Below, piece by piece: positions 44,138 to 53,479 of a stretch of DNA of 64,000 nt. The notes under the pieces are model-generated. The model did not search any database, was not told the origin of the DNA, and saw only the letters and a list, made by a program, of their open reading frames with translations. Numbering within the stretch: the first letter of the stretch is position 1; each line of letters begins with the position of its first letter. Source of the DNA: CFX2 sp014338005 (GTDB lineage: Bacteria; Chloroflexota; Anaerolineae; Aggregatilineales; Phototrophicaceae); assembly GCA_030263555.1 (NCBI GenBank), contig SZPE01000008.1, positions 1 to 64,000 of the forward strand, read 5' to 3'. Position numbers and translations under genes: made by a program.

Positions 44138-46013
44138 ACTTCTGGATGCGCTGGCCGACTGCCTTGACCGGGTGCAGTCCGGCGAAAGGCTCGAAAACTG
44201 CCTGCGCGATTACCCGGAACATGCGGGCCGGCTGCGCGATCTGCTCAAGACGGCTGACCTGGTTTTCCGGGCGCAGCAGGATGCTGATGCGGAAACCGCC
44301 GATGAGCAGTCCCAGGTGCGGGGACGCTTGGAGCAGGCTTTACAGAAGCGGCGGCTCCACCAGCAAACACAGCGCCGCGTCTGGGTGCGCCGGCTGGGGC
44401 TGCTGGCGGCGGCCTGTGTGGCGCTGGTTTCCGTCTCGCTGGTATTCCTGGCGATGCTGGGGCCGAGTGTCGGCAGCGTTTTTAGCAATATCGTTAATGC
44501 CTATAGCGGGGTAGCGTCCTATTCAACGCCGGTCCCTGGCCGCGATTCGCCGCCGAGGGAGCCGGTTACGACCTCGGTCGCGCTGATGACGCCCGCGCCG
44601 CCGGTGGATGGCTTATCCGGCGTCACGGCGCTGCCGGTTGGCCCGACTGCCGGGTTTTTAGAGCCGCAGGCCGCGCCGACACAGATGGCGCTTATGCCTC
44701 TGAGCGCGGGCGAGATCAACGACAACGCTCGCTGGGATGATTACCTGCTGTACCGCCGAAATTTTCTGGCGCAGTATGCCGGGGTTGTGCATGATGTGGA
44801 CGTGAGCGGGCGGCAGATCATCGTGGTGGCCGATGAAGAAGGGCTGCCGGTGTTGGGCGCGCGCGTGCAGGTCTACGCCGGGCAAAGGCTGGTCAGTGAT
44901 TCGCGCACCTACGCCACCGGGCAGACGCTCTTTTTCCCGTCCGCGCGGCCTGAGGCGCAGAACGCGCAGTCGTTCCGCGTCGTGGTCAGCAAAGGGGAAA
45001 TTGCGCGCCAGTTCACGCTTGACCCACAGCGCGGCCCGGTCTGGACGATCACGCTGGCGCAGGCCGAACGCGCGGCTGCCCGGCTGGATGTGCTGTTTTT
45101 ACTGGATGCTACCGGCAGCATGGGCGATGAAATCGCGCAGCTGCAGAATAATATCCTGAATATTTCATCGCAGATCGCCGACCGGCTGAGGAACGCCGAC
45201 GTGCGCTACGGTCTGGTGACATACCGCGACCGGGGTGACGCCTATGTGACGCAGACGACCGATTTCACGCCGGAGGTGTCGCAGTTCCAGGCCAGCCTGA
45301 ATACGGTGCGCGCCGACGGCGGCGGCGATAATCCCGAATCGTTAAACGAGGCGCTGCACAAAGCGGTGCATAATGTAAGCTGGCGGGGCGATGATACGGT
45401 CAAGCTGATCTTCCTGGTTGCCGACGCGCCGCCGCATCTCGACTATCCGAACGATTACGACTACGCTCAGGAAATGGTGGCCGCCGCGCAGCGCGGAATC
45501 AAAATTCACCCGATTGCATCCAGCGGCCTGACTTCGGATGGCGAGTTCATCTTCCGGCAGATCGCGCAGTATACGATGGGTCACTTCATCTTCCTGACCT
45601 ACGAACAGGGTGTGCCAGGGACACCCGGCGAGTCGCGGCCTGATCTGCACGTCGGCGAAGCGGCAGACCCGCAAACCGGGCAGCAGGGCGATTATACGGT
45701 CGAACGGCTGGCTGATCTGGTGCTGCGCCTGATTATGGACGAAATGGCCGCGTTGAATCGCAAGGCCGAAATCGCCGCCGGCGCTGTATCACCGGCGCTT
45801 CGACCTGCCGAGCCGCCGCCCACGCCGACACCTGTTTTGCCGCCGGCGCAGGAAAGCGGCCTTCAACTGCCCGACCTGGGAGTCTTGTGGCGGTCGGAAC
45901 TGAGCCTGCCGATCGCGCTGGCGGTGGTCGGTCTGGGCGTTTACCTGGGGTACGCCGTCCGCCGGCCCGCGCCTAAACGCAAGCGTAAGAACGACGAGAT
46001 CATCGAAGATTGA
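44130..46013 (+). CDS. transmembrane vWA-domain protein, probable regulator of the ECF sigma factor
   Basis: 627 residues. The N-terminal 88 residues are cytoplasmic and contain a YPEHAGRLRDLL-type block seen next to ECF factors in Chloroflexota and Planctomycetes. A TM segment at about 88-110 follows, then a Pro/Thr-rich linker. A vWA domain from about residue 320 has a MIDAS-like DATGS and YRDRGD. A second TM segment near the C terminus (about 590-612) precedes a basic tail. It overlaps the sigma gene by 8 bases. An anti-sigma role is inferred from arrangement, not from a known anti-sigma motif. Confidence 0.78.
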   Translation: MAELLDALADCLDRVQSGERLENCLRDYPEHAGRLRDLLKTADLVFRAQQDADAETADEQSQVRGRLEQALQKRRLHQQTQRRVWVRRLGLLAAACVALVSVSLVFLAMLGPSVGSVFSNIVNAYSGVASYSTPVPGRDSPPREPVTTSVALMTPAPPVDGLSGVTALPVGPTAGFLEPQAAPTQMALMPLSAGEINDNARWDDYLLYRRNFLAQYAGVVHDVDVSGRQIIVVADEEGLPVLGARVQVYAGQRLVSDSRTYATGQTLFFPSARPEAQNAQSFRVVVSKGEIARQFTLDPQRGPVWTITLAQAERAAARLDVLFLLDATGSMGDEIAQLQNNILNISSQIADRLRNADVRYGLVTYRDRGDAYVTQTTDFTPEVSQFQASLNTVRADGGGDNPESLNEALHKAVHNVSWRGDDTVKLIFLVADAPPHLDYPNDYDYAQEMVAAAQRGIKIHPIASSGLTSDGEFIFRQIAQYTMGHFIFLTYEQGVPGTPGESRPDLHVGEAADPQTGQQGDYTVERLADLVLRLIMDEMAALNRKAEIAAGAVSPALRPAEPPPTPTPVLPPAQESGLQLPDLGVLWRSELSLPIALAVVGLGVYLGYAVRRPAPKRKRKNDEIIED

Positions 46014-46018
46014 TTTGG

Positions 46019-46075
46019 AGCGGGCGCTTTTCGCAGGGATTAACGTCCCCGCGCGGGAAGCGCCCGCTTATTTTT
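46019..46075 (+). terminator. terminator of the sigma-vWA operon
   Basis: AGCGGGCGCTT (46019-46029) pairs with AAGCGCCCGCT (46058-46068), an 11-bp stem with a long loop, and TTTTT follows at 46071-46075. It overlaps the stop of the convergent ABC exporter gene. Confidence 0.65.
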
Positions 46076-47879
46076 CAAGCGCCTCGATTTCCGCCAGCCA
46101 GTCCTCGCGGAACTGCATCCCGTAGAGTTTGGCATACAGGCCGTCCAGCGCCATCAAGGCTTCGTGCGTGCCGAGTTCGACAACACGCCCTCGATCAATT
46201 ACCGCGATGCGGTGGGCGATTTTGGTCGTACTCAGGCGGTGGGCGATGATGACGGTCGTCCGGTTGGACATCAGCCGCCCCAGCGCCTCCTGTACCAGAT
46301 GCTCGCTTTCGCTGTCCAGGCTGGAGGTGGCTTCGTCCAGCAGCAGGATGCGGGGGTCTTTGAGGACGGCGCGGGCGATGGCAACCCGCTGGCGCTGCCC
46401 GCCGCTGAGGCGAATGCCGCGTTCGCCCACAATGGTATCGTAACCATCGGGAAGCTGGATGATGAAGTCATGCGCGTTGGCGGCCTGCGCGGCGGCGATG
46501 ATTTCTGCTTCGGTGGCGTCCAGGCGGCCATAGCGGATGTTTTCGCGGATGGTGCCGCCGAACAGCAGTGTTTCCTGCGGCACGATGCCGATCTGCTGGC
46601 GCAGGCTGGCCTGGGTGATCGTTCGCAAGTCCTGGCCGTCTACTTTGATGCTTCCGCCGGTTGGGTCGTAAAAACGCGGGATGAGGTTAAAAATCGTGCT
46701 TTTGCCCGCGCCGCTTGGCCCCACCAGCGCCAGGATTTCGCCGGGCGCGATGTCCAGGTTGATGTCGTGCAGCACTTCCTGCCGGTCATCATAGCTGAAG
46801 CTCACGCCCTCGAAGGTAATCGCGCCGCGAACCGCCCCGATTGGCCTGGCGTCCGGCGCGTCGGTTATATCCGGGGGCGTGTCCAGCAGTTGAAAGATGC
46901 GTTTGGTTGCGCCCAGGGCTTCCTGGAACTGGGTGTACAGGTTCACCAGCGAGCCGAGCGCCCCGGCCACCGTCAGGCCGTAGATGAGGAAGGCGATCAG
47001 TTCGCCGCCGGTCAGCCGCCCGTCAAGGACTTCGCGCCCGCCGAACCATAGGATCAGTGACAGCCCGCCGAAACCCATGAAGGCGACCAGCGGGCCGAAG
47101 ATGGAACGGATTCGCAGCAGCCGCACCGCCGCGCTGAATGCCCGGCTGATGGCATTTTCGTAGCGGTTGATTTCGTAGGACTCGCGGGCAAAACTTTTCA
47201 CCTCGCGGATATTTTGCAGAACTTCCTCGGCGACGGTGGTTGCCCCCGCCAGTTCATCCTGAATTTGTGTGCTGGTGCGGCGCAGCCACAGGCCGAACAG
47301 CGCCCCCATCGCCACGATGACCGGCGTCAGCGCCAGGATGAACAGCGTCAGCCGCCAGTTCAGTGCCAGCATAACCACCACCGAGCCGATCATGATGAGT
47401 GTTTGCTGAAGCAGAACGTTCATGTTGCTGGTGAGCGCCGTTCGCATGACGGTCACGTCGCTGGACAGGCGGGAAACCAGTTCGCCCACGCGCCGGGAGG
47501 TGAAAAACCCCAACGAGAGCGTTTGTAAATGGCGATAAAGCTGCTGGCGCAGGTCAACTACCAGCCGCTCGCCGATGTAATTCAGGTTGTAGTTTTCCAG
47601 CAGGGATGTCACCGAGCGGACGAAGAAGACCACCAGCAGCAAACCCGTCACCTGGTCGAGCAGTTGGAGATTGCCTTCTTTCAGCACCGAGTCCACCACG
47701 CTGCTGATGACCGCCGGAAAAACCAGGCTGAGCGCGGCGCTGCCGATGAGCGCGACGACCGCCAGCGCCAGCCGCGCCCGGTAAGGGGCCAGATAACGAA
47801 ACAAACGCCGCCAGTTTACGGGAATGTCGGGTATTTCGGCGTCAGCGGCGAATGTGCGACGGGCAGGTCGGCGGAACAT
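46068..47879 (-). CDS. ABC exporter, permease-ATPase fusion (MsbA-like)
   Basis: 603 residues. Six TM segments lie in the N-terminal 330 residues, followed by an ATPase with Walker A GPSGAGKST, signature LSGGQRQR, Walker B ILLLDEATSSLD and the H-loop in IAHRLS. It should work as a homodimer exporting lipids, drugs or peptides; the substrate is unknown. It is on the same strand as the thrB-kinase-glycosidase operon but 82 bases further on, so it may or may not be part of it. Confidence 0.93.
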   Translation of the reverse strand: MFRRPARRTFAADAEIPDIPVNWRRLFRYLAPYRARLALAVVALIGSAALSLVFPAVISSVVDSVLKEGNLQLLDQVTGLLLVVFFVRSVTSLLENYNLNYIGERLVVDLRQQLYRHLQTLSLGFFTSRRVGELVSRLSSDVTVMRTALTSNMNVLLQQTLIMIGSVVVMLALNWRLTLFILALTPVIVAMGALFGLWLRRTSTQIQDELAGATTVAEEVLQNIREVKSFARESYEINRYENAISRAFSAAVRLLRIRSIFGPLVAFMGFGGLSLILWFGGREVLDGRLTGGELIAFLIYGLTVAGALGSLVNLYTQFQEALGATKRIFQLLDTPPDITDAPDARPIGAVRGAITFEGVSFSYDDRQEVLHDINLDIAPGEILALVGPSGAGKSTIFNLIPRFYDPTGGSIKVDGQDLRTITQASLRQQIGIVPQETLLFGGTIRENIRYGRLDATEAEIIAAAQAANAHDFIIQLPDGYDTIVGERGIRLSGGQRQRVAIARAVLKDPRILLLDEATSSLDSESEHLVQEALGRLMSNRTTVIIAHRLSTTKIAHRIAVIDRGRVVELGTHEALMALDGLYAKLYGMQFREDWLAEIEALEK

Positions 47880-47961
47880 GGGGTTTTTCTTTCTACCAGT
47901 GATGGTCTAGCAGCAAACACGGCTGCTATGATACGCCGGCAGTATAAGATGCGGATTAACA

Positions 47962-48876
47962 TCACGCCGACTGTGCGGCGCTGATGACCACGCCCTGAGT
48001 ATCCAGCGGCAGCACCCAGGAACGCGCTTTGACCCCCGCATTCTCAAAGGCAACTTCCAGGGTGGTGGCGATAGTCCGGTGATTTTCGACAGCAAAAACC
48101 AGCAGCGCGGGGCCGTTTCCGCTGGGAGTCATGGCGATGGCCCCGGCGCGCCGCGCCATTTCAAAAGCGTGATCGTAACCGGGAATGTGCGGCTTGAGAT
48201 AGGGCAGGCGCAGTCGGTCGTCCATCACACGGGTGATGAGCGTTGGGTCGCCTGCGCGCAGCGCCTCGACCAGAAGCGGGACGCGGCTGAGATTGTAAAG
48301 CGCATCGGCGGCGGCCACGCGCTCCGGCCTCGCCAGGCGCGATTCGCCGGCGTAGTTTTCCAGTTCCGGCAAAACCACAATCACCTGCATGGGCGTCACC
48401 GGCAGCGCCCGGTAAGTCAGCACATCACTTTCAAGGATGCTGGTCGTCAGCCCGCCCAGGATGGCCGTCACGGCGCTGTCCGGCTGCCGGGTGAACAATG
48501 CCGCCATTTCGAGGATGCGGCTGCGGGGGTAGGGGTTGCCAAGCAGGTTATTCGCGCCGATGATGCCCGCCACCCAGAAGGCGGTTTCCGCGCCCAGGCC
48601 GCTGTCCAGCGGAATGTGGTTATCTACGCGCACACTAAAGCCCAGCGGCGCGCGCTCCTGCTGCTGGAAAATACGCATCAGCCCCAGCACGACGGGATGG
48701 CGCAGGCCAATGGGATAATGCCCCGCGCCTTCGCCTTCGGTTTCGACCAGCAGCATTTCGTCGCGGCGCTCCACGATTTCGACAGCGCAGTACAGACCAA
48801 CCGCCAGCCCCAGGCTGTTCAGGCCGGGGCCGAGATCGGTAGCGGTGGCGGGTAGGGTGATTTTGATTTTTCGCAT
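47962..48876 (-). CDS. thrB: GHMP-family kinase, probable homoserine kinase
   Basis: 304 residues. The opening motif PATATDLGPGLNSLGLAVG matches homoserine kinase. The ATP-binding motif 2 reads PLDSGLGAETAF where the family has GLGSSAAA, and motif 3 reads SGNGPALLVF where GAGP or GSGP is usual. It should phosphorylate homoserine in threonine synthesis, but the altered glycine-rich loops make another substrate possible. ATG 48876 begins one base after the histidine kinase stop. No other threonine gene is nearby. Confidence 0.75.
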   Translation of the reverse strand: MRKIKITLPATATDLGPGLNSLGLAVGLYCAVEIVERRDEMLLVETEGEGAGHYPIGLRHPVVLGLMRIFQQQERAPLGFSVRVDNHIPLDSGLGAETAFWVAGIIGANNLLGNPYPRSRILEMAALFTRQPDSAVTAILGGLTTSILESDVLTYRALPVTPMQVIVVLPELENYAGESRLARPERVAAADALYNLSRVPLLVEALRAGDPTLITRVMDDRLRLPYLKPHIPGYDHAFEMARRAGAIAMTPSGNGPALLVFAVENHRTIATTLEVAFENAGVKARSWVLPLDTQGVVISAAQSA

Positions 48877-48877
48877 C

Positions 48878-49882
48878 TCAGGGGTGAACCGCCGGTAGAA
48901 CAAATGTAAATGTGCTGCCAACGCCCAGGTTGCTGGATGCCCAGATTGCCCCACCATGCCGGGTGATAATCGTTTTGGCAATCGTCAGCCCCAGGCCGCC
49001 GCCGGGCATGTCGCGCACGCGCTCATCGCGGGAGCGGTACATTCGGTCAAAAATGAGTTCCAGTTCGTCGTCGGCGATGCCGATGCCCCGGTCGGCCACA
49101 CTGACATAGGCCTCGTGTTCGTCGCCCCAGGCGTGGATAGCGACGGTTTGCTCCGGTTCGGAATAAATGAGCGCGTTATGCAGAATATTGTGGGTAGCGA
49201 TTTTAATGCGTTCCGGGTCGCCCATGACCATCGGCATCGGGTCCTGTAAGGAGACGGCAATCGTCATGCGGCGCTCCAGCGCCACCGCGCCAAGTTCGCT
49301 CACGGTGCTGGCAATGATCTGCCCCAGTTCGATAGGACGGTGCGCCAGCGGCATCCCGGCTTCAATCCAGGCCAGGTCTACCAGTTCTTCGACGACATCA
49401 TGCAGTTTGGCGGCGGTCTGCCGGATGCGGGCGAGAAACTTCTGCTGCTGCGGATTGAGTTCGCCAAATTTATCTATCAGGTCGCTAAAACCGCTGAGGG
49501 CGGAAATGGGATTACGCAGATCATGAGAAATGGTTTTTACCAGAGCTTCCCGGCGCGACTCAAACTCCTGTTTTTCGGTGATGTCTTGCAGCAGCACGAT
49601 ACGCCCGCCGTCCGGCAGCGGGGCGGCGATGCCCAGCGCGAACCGCCGCTTGGGCAGGCGGACGTTTAGGGTCTGGCCGCTCTGGCGGGTGAAAAGGTTA
49701 ACCAGCGCCGGGTTGTGACGAAAGACCTCCTCCGGCTTTCGGTTAATCGTTTCTTCGACGGTGATGCTCAGCATGGCAGCCGCAGCCGGATTAATCTGTT
49801 CGATGATCTGCTGCTCGTTGGCGACCAGGATGCCATCCAGGGTACTGCGAAAGATGAAATCATGTACCGGACTGCCGGGCAT
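48878..49882 (-). CDS. soluble PAS-domain histidine kinase
   Basis: 334 residues, no TM segment. A PAS domain at about 8-105 is followed by HisKA with ISHDLRNP (phospho-His) and an HATPase with boxes HNILHNALIYSEP, VADRGIGIADDELE and GGGLGLTIAK. It should sense a cytoplasmic signal. It is the third gene of a tight series, 24 bases after the glycosidase and one base before the GHMP kinase. No receiver gene is adjacent; orphan receivers occur elsewhere in the window. Confidence 0.9.
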   Translation of the reverse strand: MPGSPVHDFIFRSTLDGILVANEQQIIEQINPAAAAMLSITVEETINRKPEEVFRHNPALVNLFTRQSGQTLNVRLPKRRFALGIAAPLPDGGRIVLLQDITEKQEFESRREALVKTISHDLRNPISALSGFSDLIDKFGELNPQQQKFLARIRQTAAKLHDVVEELVDLAWIEAGMPLAHRPIELGQIIASTVSELGAVALERRMTIAVSLQDPMPMVMGDPERIKIATHNILHNALIYSEPEQTVAIHAWGDEHEAYVSVADRGIGIADDELELIFDRMYRSRDERVRDMPGGGLGLTIAKTIITRHGGAIWASSNLGVGSTFTFVLPAVHP

Positions 49883-49906
49883 TATGGTTTGTATCCCCGA
49901 TCTGGC

Positions 49907-52324
49907 TCAGGCGAGTTTGGGGTCTGTGATTTCCTGCCAGGTGTCGTTCATTACTTCGACGGTGTGGCCGGATGGAAATTCCACCAGCGTTACATCGGCA
50001 CTGCGCCGGACGGTCACGCCGTGCTGCCTGATAGTGACCGGCGAACCCCACACGAACGGCCCGCCCGTCCATACCTTACGCGCCGAAATGATACGCACAC
50101 CGATGATACGCAGCAGCAGGTGGAGCGGCGGCAGCCCACCGACATGATCGCGCTCGCCTAACCCCTGCGGCTCATCACTATGATAAAACTCGGCAAAGGC
50201 TTTTTGTTCCTTAAAAACGGTGGTTTGTACGGCCAGCAGCCGTTTGAGCATCTGCGCCGCCAGTTCTGCCCGGTTGTATTCGATCAATCCCTCGCCGATG
50301 AGCGTCAGCCAGAACGGCCAGATTCCGCCGCAGCCGTTGGTATTTGAGGGGTCAAAATTGGCATCCTGGGCCGAACACATGGTCACGCCGCTGGCACGCC
50401 AGAAGTGCGTGGGGTCGGTGAGCAGGCTTTCCAGGGCGGCGGTTTTTTCCTGGGGGATGCCCGCCGACCATAACGGCAGCAGGACGTTAATGTCCAGGCG
50501 GGTAGTATCTACGGTGTGGACATCCACCCGGTAAACACGGCTCAAGCCTTCCAGAGATATGCGGTCAAGCCGGGAAAAAACGCGCCGGCTGGTATATGCG
50601 CCCCGGCCATGCGCCCACAAAAAGGCGGCGCTGTCGGCGGTTTCGATGATGTTCTGCCCGTTTTCATCGGCGCCTTCTAAACGCAGCGCCATACGCGGGG
50701 TGAGGTTGACGCCGCCGGAGATTTCGACAATCACGCGGTTGGGCGGGTCCAGCACTTCAGCCGGGATGAGATCGTCACCGCCGCGCGCGTCGTGAACGAT
50801 CTGCACCGCGCCGGTCGTCCGGTGAGTGTCCCGGTCACGGTAGGCGTAATGTGTATTGCGCCAGAGCGATTCCAGCGCCGCCGAAAGTGTATGGATGTGT
50901 GTTTCAAGCCGTTTTTCGGCTTCAGCCTGGTGCAGGTAATAAGCGATTTCCTTCAGACTTTTGGCTTCGGAGAGTAGATAAGCCAGCAGATCGGGCGTTT
51001 CCACCAGCCGGACATCGGCCTTCTGTCCCCAGGTTTGCCAGGAAGCAAAGGTCGGAAAAAAAACATAACCCATCTGGTTTTCGCTCTGCCACTCCGGCAG
51101 GCCATCGCCGTCGGCGTCCAAGTCGGGCTGCAACCAGCGGTCGAAAAAACGCAGCAAACCGGGGAATACTTCGTTTAAGAAGGGCGCGTCTTCGGTATAC
51201 TGGAAGATGCCCCAGGCCAGCCGCGCCAGGATAGGCAGACACAAAATGCCCTGGCGCTGCCCGGCCAGGCCGGGTTTCCAGTCAATCCAGCCGTCCGGCT
51301 GTTGGACGGCCAGATAATTACGGATGATACCCTGCGCGATGTCCGGGTTGATTGAGGCCATACCTAACGCCAGAAGATACGCCAGCGGGGGCGACTGTCC
51401 CGACCATGCCCGGTCATGGTCGCTGCCATCTCCACGTGGGCTGAAACCGCGCGCCGTACCGCGCACTGCGACAAAGGAATGGCGGGGTAATGCCTGTCCC
51501 GACTTGAGGATGCTCTGCGTGAGCTGCTGGACGGAAAAAGCAATCGCCGCGTCCAGGTCGGCATCGCCGGTTTCAAAAACCGGCAGCGCAGCGGCGGCCT
51601 GGTCAATCCGTTTAAAATATTTATCCCAGTCCCGTTTTAGCCAGTCGGCTGCCAGCGCCAGCGAGTCCTCGGCGTTTGTCAAACCGGCATGAACCCAGCG
51701 AAGCGCGATTTTTTTACGGCTTCCAATGGTGAATGTGCGGCCAATCCGGGGTGTTGAAAGCGGCGTTTCGGGTTCGGACAGCGTTGCCGCGTCCAGCAGA
51801 ACGACCGGATGTAGGTTAACGATTTTCCCTATAACGAGCGCGCATCCACCGTCGGGACGTTTGAGGGTGCGGACGGGCTGCTCCTTGCCGCCCATTCCAA
51901 CATGGCCGAACAGCTCAAGCCGCAGCGTCTCCGGTTTACTGCCGCTGTTTACCAGGGTGAAACGCGCGCCAACCGCATGAGATTCCATGACCCAGTATTC
52001 GGCCCGGAGGGTCAGCTGCGGCGTCAACGCGGCCTCAACACTGGCATAACCGGGCGCGAAGGCCGTCACTTTTGGCGGGGCAGCATACGCCTGCGCCTGA
52101 TAAACGACGCGGCCATCGTGATTCCACATCGGCACCAGGCTGACCAGCCCGGCGCGCCCGCCGTAGCGGGTATGCAGCGCCAGCGCCGGGGCCTCCAGGC
52201 TGCCAAGCGATAATTCCCAGGCCTGGTCATCGGTATAATCGGTGGGGCATAAACGCGCATCGGCGGCCAGCTGCAGCAAAAGCGGGCCGGTTGAGACCAT
52301 CTGCCAGCGGCGAAGATTTTTCAT
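49907..52324 (-). CDS. six-hairpin glycosidase-like protein (GH15/GH63-type fold)
   Basis: 805 residues. An N-terminal beta-sandwich domain (about 1-220) precedes an (alpha/alpha)6 barrel-like domain with repeated helical pairs. Carboxylate-rich segments such as DGSDHDRAW and DADGDGLPEW are candidates for the active site. No signal peptide is visible, so it may act on imported or internal oligosaccharides. Specific family and substrate are uncertain. It follows the lipoprotein gene by 29 bases and precedes the kinase by 24. Confidence 0.7.
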   Translation of the reverse strand: MKNLRRWQMVSTGPLLLQLAADARLCPTDYTDDQAWELSLGSLEAPALALHTRYGGRAGLVSLVPMWNHDGRVVYQAQAYAAPPKVTAFAPGYASVEAALTPQLTLRAEYWVMESHAVGARFTLVNSGSKPETLRLELFGHVGMGGKEQPVRTLKRPDGGCALVIGKIVNLHPVVLLDAATLSEPETPLSTPRIGRTFTIGSRKKIALRWVHAGLTNAEDSLALAADWLKRDWDKYFKRIDQAAAALPVFETGDADLDAAIAFSVQQLTQSILKSGQALPRHSFVAVRGTARGFSPRGDGSDHDRAWSGQSPPLAYLLALGMASINPDIAQGIIRNYLAVQQPDGWIDWKPGLAGQRQGILCLPILARLAWGIFQYTEDAPFLNEVFPGLLRFFDRWLQPDLDADGDGLPEWQSENQMGYVFFPTFASWQTWGQKADVRLVETPDLLAYLLSEAKSLKEIAYYLHQAEAEKRLETHIHTLSAALESLWRNTHYAYRDRDTHRTTGAVQIVHDARGGDDLIPAEVLDPPNRVIVEISGGVNLTPRMALRLEGADENGQNIIETADSAAFLWAHGRGAYTSRRVFSRLDRISLEGLSRVYRVDVHTVDTTRLDINVLLPLWSAGIPQEKTAALESLLTDPTHFWRASGVTMCSAQDANFDPSNTNGCGGIWPFWLTLIGEGLIEYNRAELAAQMLKRLLAVQTTVFKEQKAFAEFYHSDEPQGLGERDHVGGLPPLHLLLRIIGVRIISARKVWTGGPFVWGSPVTIRQHGVTVRRSADVTLVEFPSGHTVEVMNDTWQEITDPKLA

Positions 52325-52353
52325 GCTGCCCCCACTTACGTGCCGTTGATGTG

Positions 52354-52989
52354 TTAAGAAACCTTTTCCCAGGTTCCGTCGGTTTCGTTAAAGCGGAATT
52401 TTTCCTGGTACAGGCTGTACAGGATATGATAACCCGGCGCAAGAGCTTCTACCGTGCCGCCCGGATGATACTCATAATTGCTGACATAACCAAATTCCGG
52501 TGTGATACCCCAACCCAATGCGCTCCGAATGTCCTGGTTGGTGCGCCACAATTTGCCGAAGCCGCGTTCCGGCTGGTATTTTTGGTCCGGCGGTATGATG
52601 GCGGGGTCGGACTCAAGCTCGCCATCCTTGAAAGTGTCGTCAAAAATCAGCCATTTCCCGCGCCCTGGCGTGGTTTCCTGCATCACCCAGATTTGCTGCC
52701 GGGGTTGAATCCACAGCATCCGCCCTTTTTCAAAAACCTGTTCGGCAATCTGAATCTGGCCGGTGGTGGGGGTCGGGCGCGGATCGGTAGTTGGTGTCGG
52801 CTGGAGCGTGCTGGAAGTGGTCGGCGTTTCGGCGAGCGGGGTCGCTTCCGCCGTCGTCGTCGAGGTCGCCAATTCGCCCTCAGGAGTCGCCGTTACGACA
52901 AGTACGTATACCGTCGGCGGGGGGCCCTGGCATCCGCTGACAGATAAAACAATCAGCAGGGCTAAACAAAAAAGCAAACGTAAATGCAT
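52354..52989 (-). CDS. lipoprotein of unknown function with a Thr/Pro linker
   Basis: About 211 residues. The lipobox is SVSGC, followed by a linker of about 60 residues rich in Thr, Pro and Ala. A C-terminal domain with aromatic repeats follows (VFEKGRMLWIQPRQQIWVMQ, then FGKLWRTNQDIRSALGWG). This motif is repeated across Chloroflexota lipoproteins; its function is unknown to me. Start chosen at ATG 52989, with GGAG 6 bases before it; an ATG 12 bases upstream is in frame. It leads the glycosidase-kinase-GHMP series. Confidence 0.75.
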   Translation of the reverse strand: MHLRLLFCLALLIVLSVSGCQGPPPTVYVLVVTATPEGELATSTTTAEATPLAETPTTSSTLQPTPTTDPRPTPTTGQIQIAEQVFEKGRMLWIQPRQQIWVMQETTPGRGKWLIFDDTFKDGELESDPAIIPPDQKYQPERGFGKLWRTNQDIRSALGWGITPEFGYVSNYEYHPGGTVEALAPGYHILYSLYQEKFRFNETDGTWEKVS

Positions 52990-53086
52990 GTACTGCTCCA
53001 TAGGGTGGCTTTTATCCTCGGCAACCCGATTGTATCAAACCCCCTCTTGTATGCAAGACTATACAGAGTTATCGTAGAATTATCGG

Positions 53087-53113
53087 TGGACAAGCGTTGA
53101 AGTATGATACAAT
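53087..53113 (+). promoter_or_regulatory. possible promoter of the DUF971 gene
   Basis: TGGACA (53087-53092) and TACAAT (53108-53113) with a short 15-base spacer, 35 bases before the start. On the other strand TTGATA (plus 53032-53037) might serve the lipoprotein operon. Confidence 0.3.
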
Positions 53114-53147
53114 AGTGTAGGAAGCATTAAGTATTCTGGGAGCAGCA

Positions 53148-53477
53148 ATGATTGGATTGCGACCGACGGGCATAACGCTTAATAAAACAGATTCCGTCCT
53201 GGAGATTGCCTGGAATGATGGGGCTGTTTGTCGTTATCCGTTGGCCGGACTGCGGGAGGCCTGCCCGTGCGTGGAATGTCGGGGTGGGCATGAATTTATG
53301 GGGCGGGAACACGATCCGAAAGATATTCTCGAACTCAAACCCAGACGTTCCTATACCATCACTTCGCTCGAACTGGTTGGCAACTACGCGCTTCAACCGA
53401 CCTGGGATGACGGACATCACACCGGGATATACACCTGGGAATACCTGCGCCGTCTATGCCCTCATGAGAAGGACTAG
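53148..53477 (+). CDS. DUF971-domain protein
   Basis: 109 residues, a single DUF971 (GBBH-like N-terminal) domain. ACPCVECRGGH holds Cys and His residues that could bind zinc, and GNYALQPTWDDGHHTGIYTW is the most conserved block of the family. In eukaryotes it precedes gamma-butyrobetaine hydroxylase; in bacteria it is often linked to iron-sulfur carriers, but no such gene is next to it. It starts after GGGAG and is followed 2 bases later by an unknown gene, so the two probably form a unit. Confidence 0.88.
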   Translation: MIGLRPTGITLNKTDSVLEIAWNDGAVCRYPLAGLREACPCVECRGGHEFMGREHDPKDILELKPRRSYTITSLELVGNYALQPTWDDGHHTGIYTWEYLRRLCPHEKD

Positions 53478-53479
53478 AC

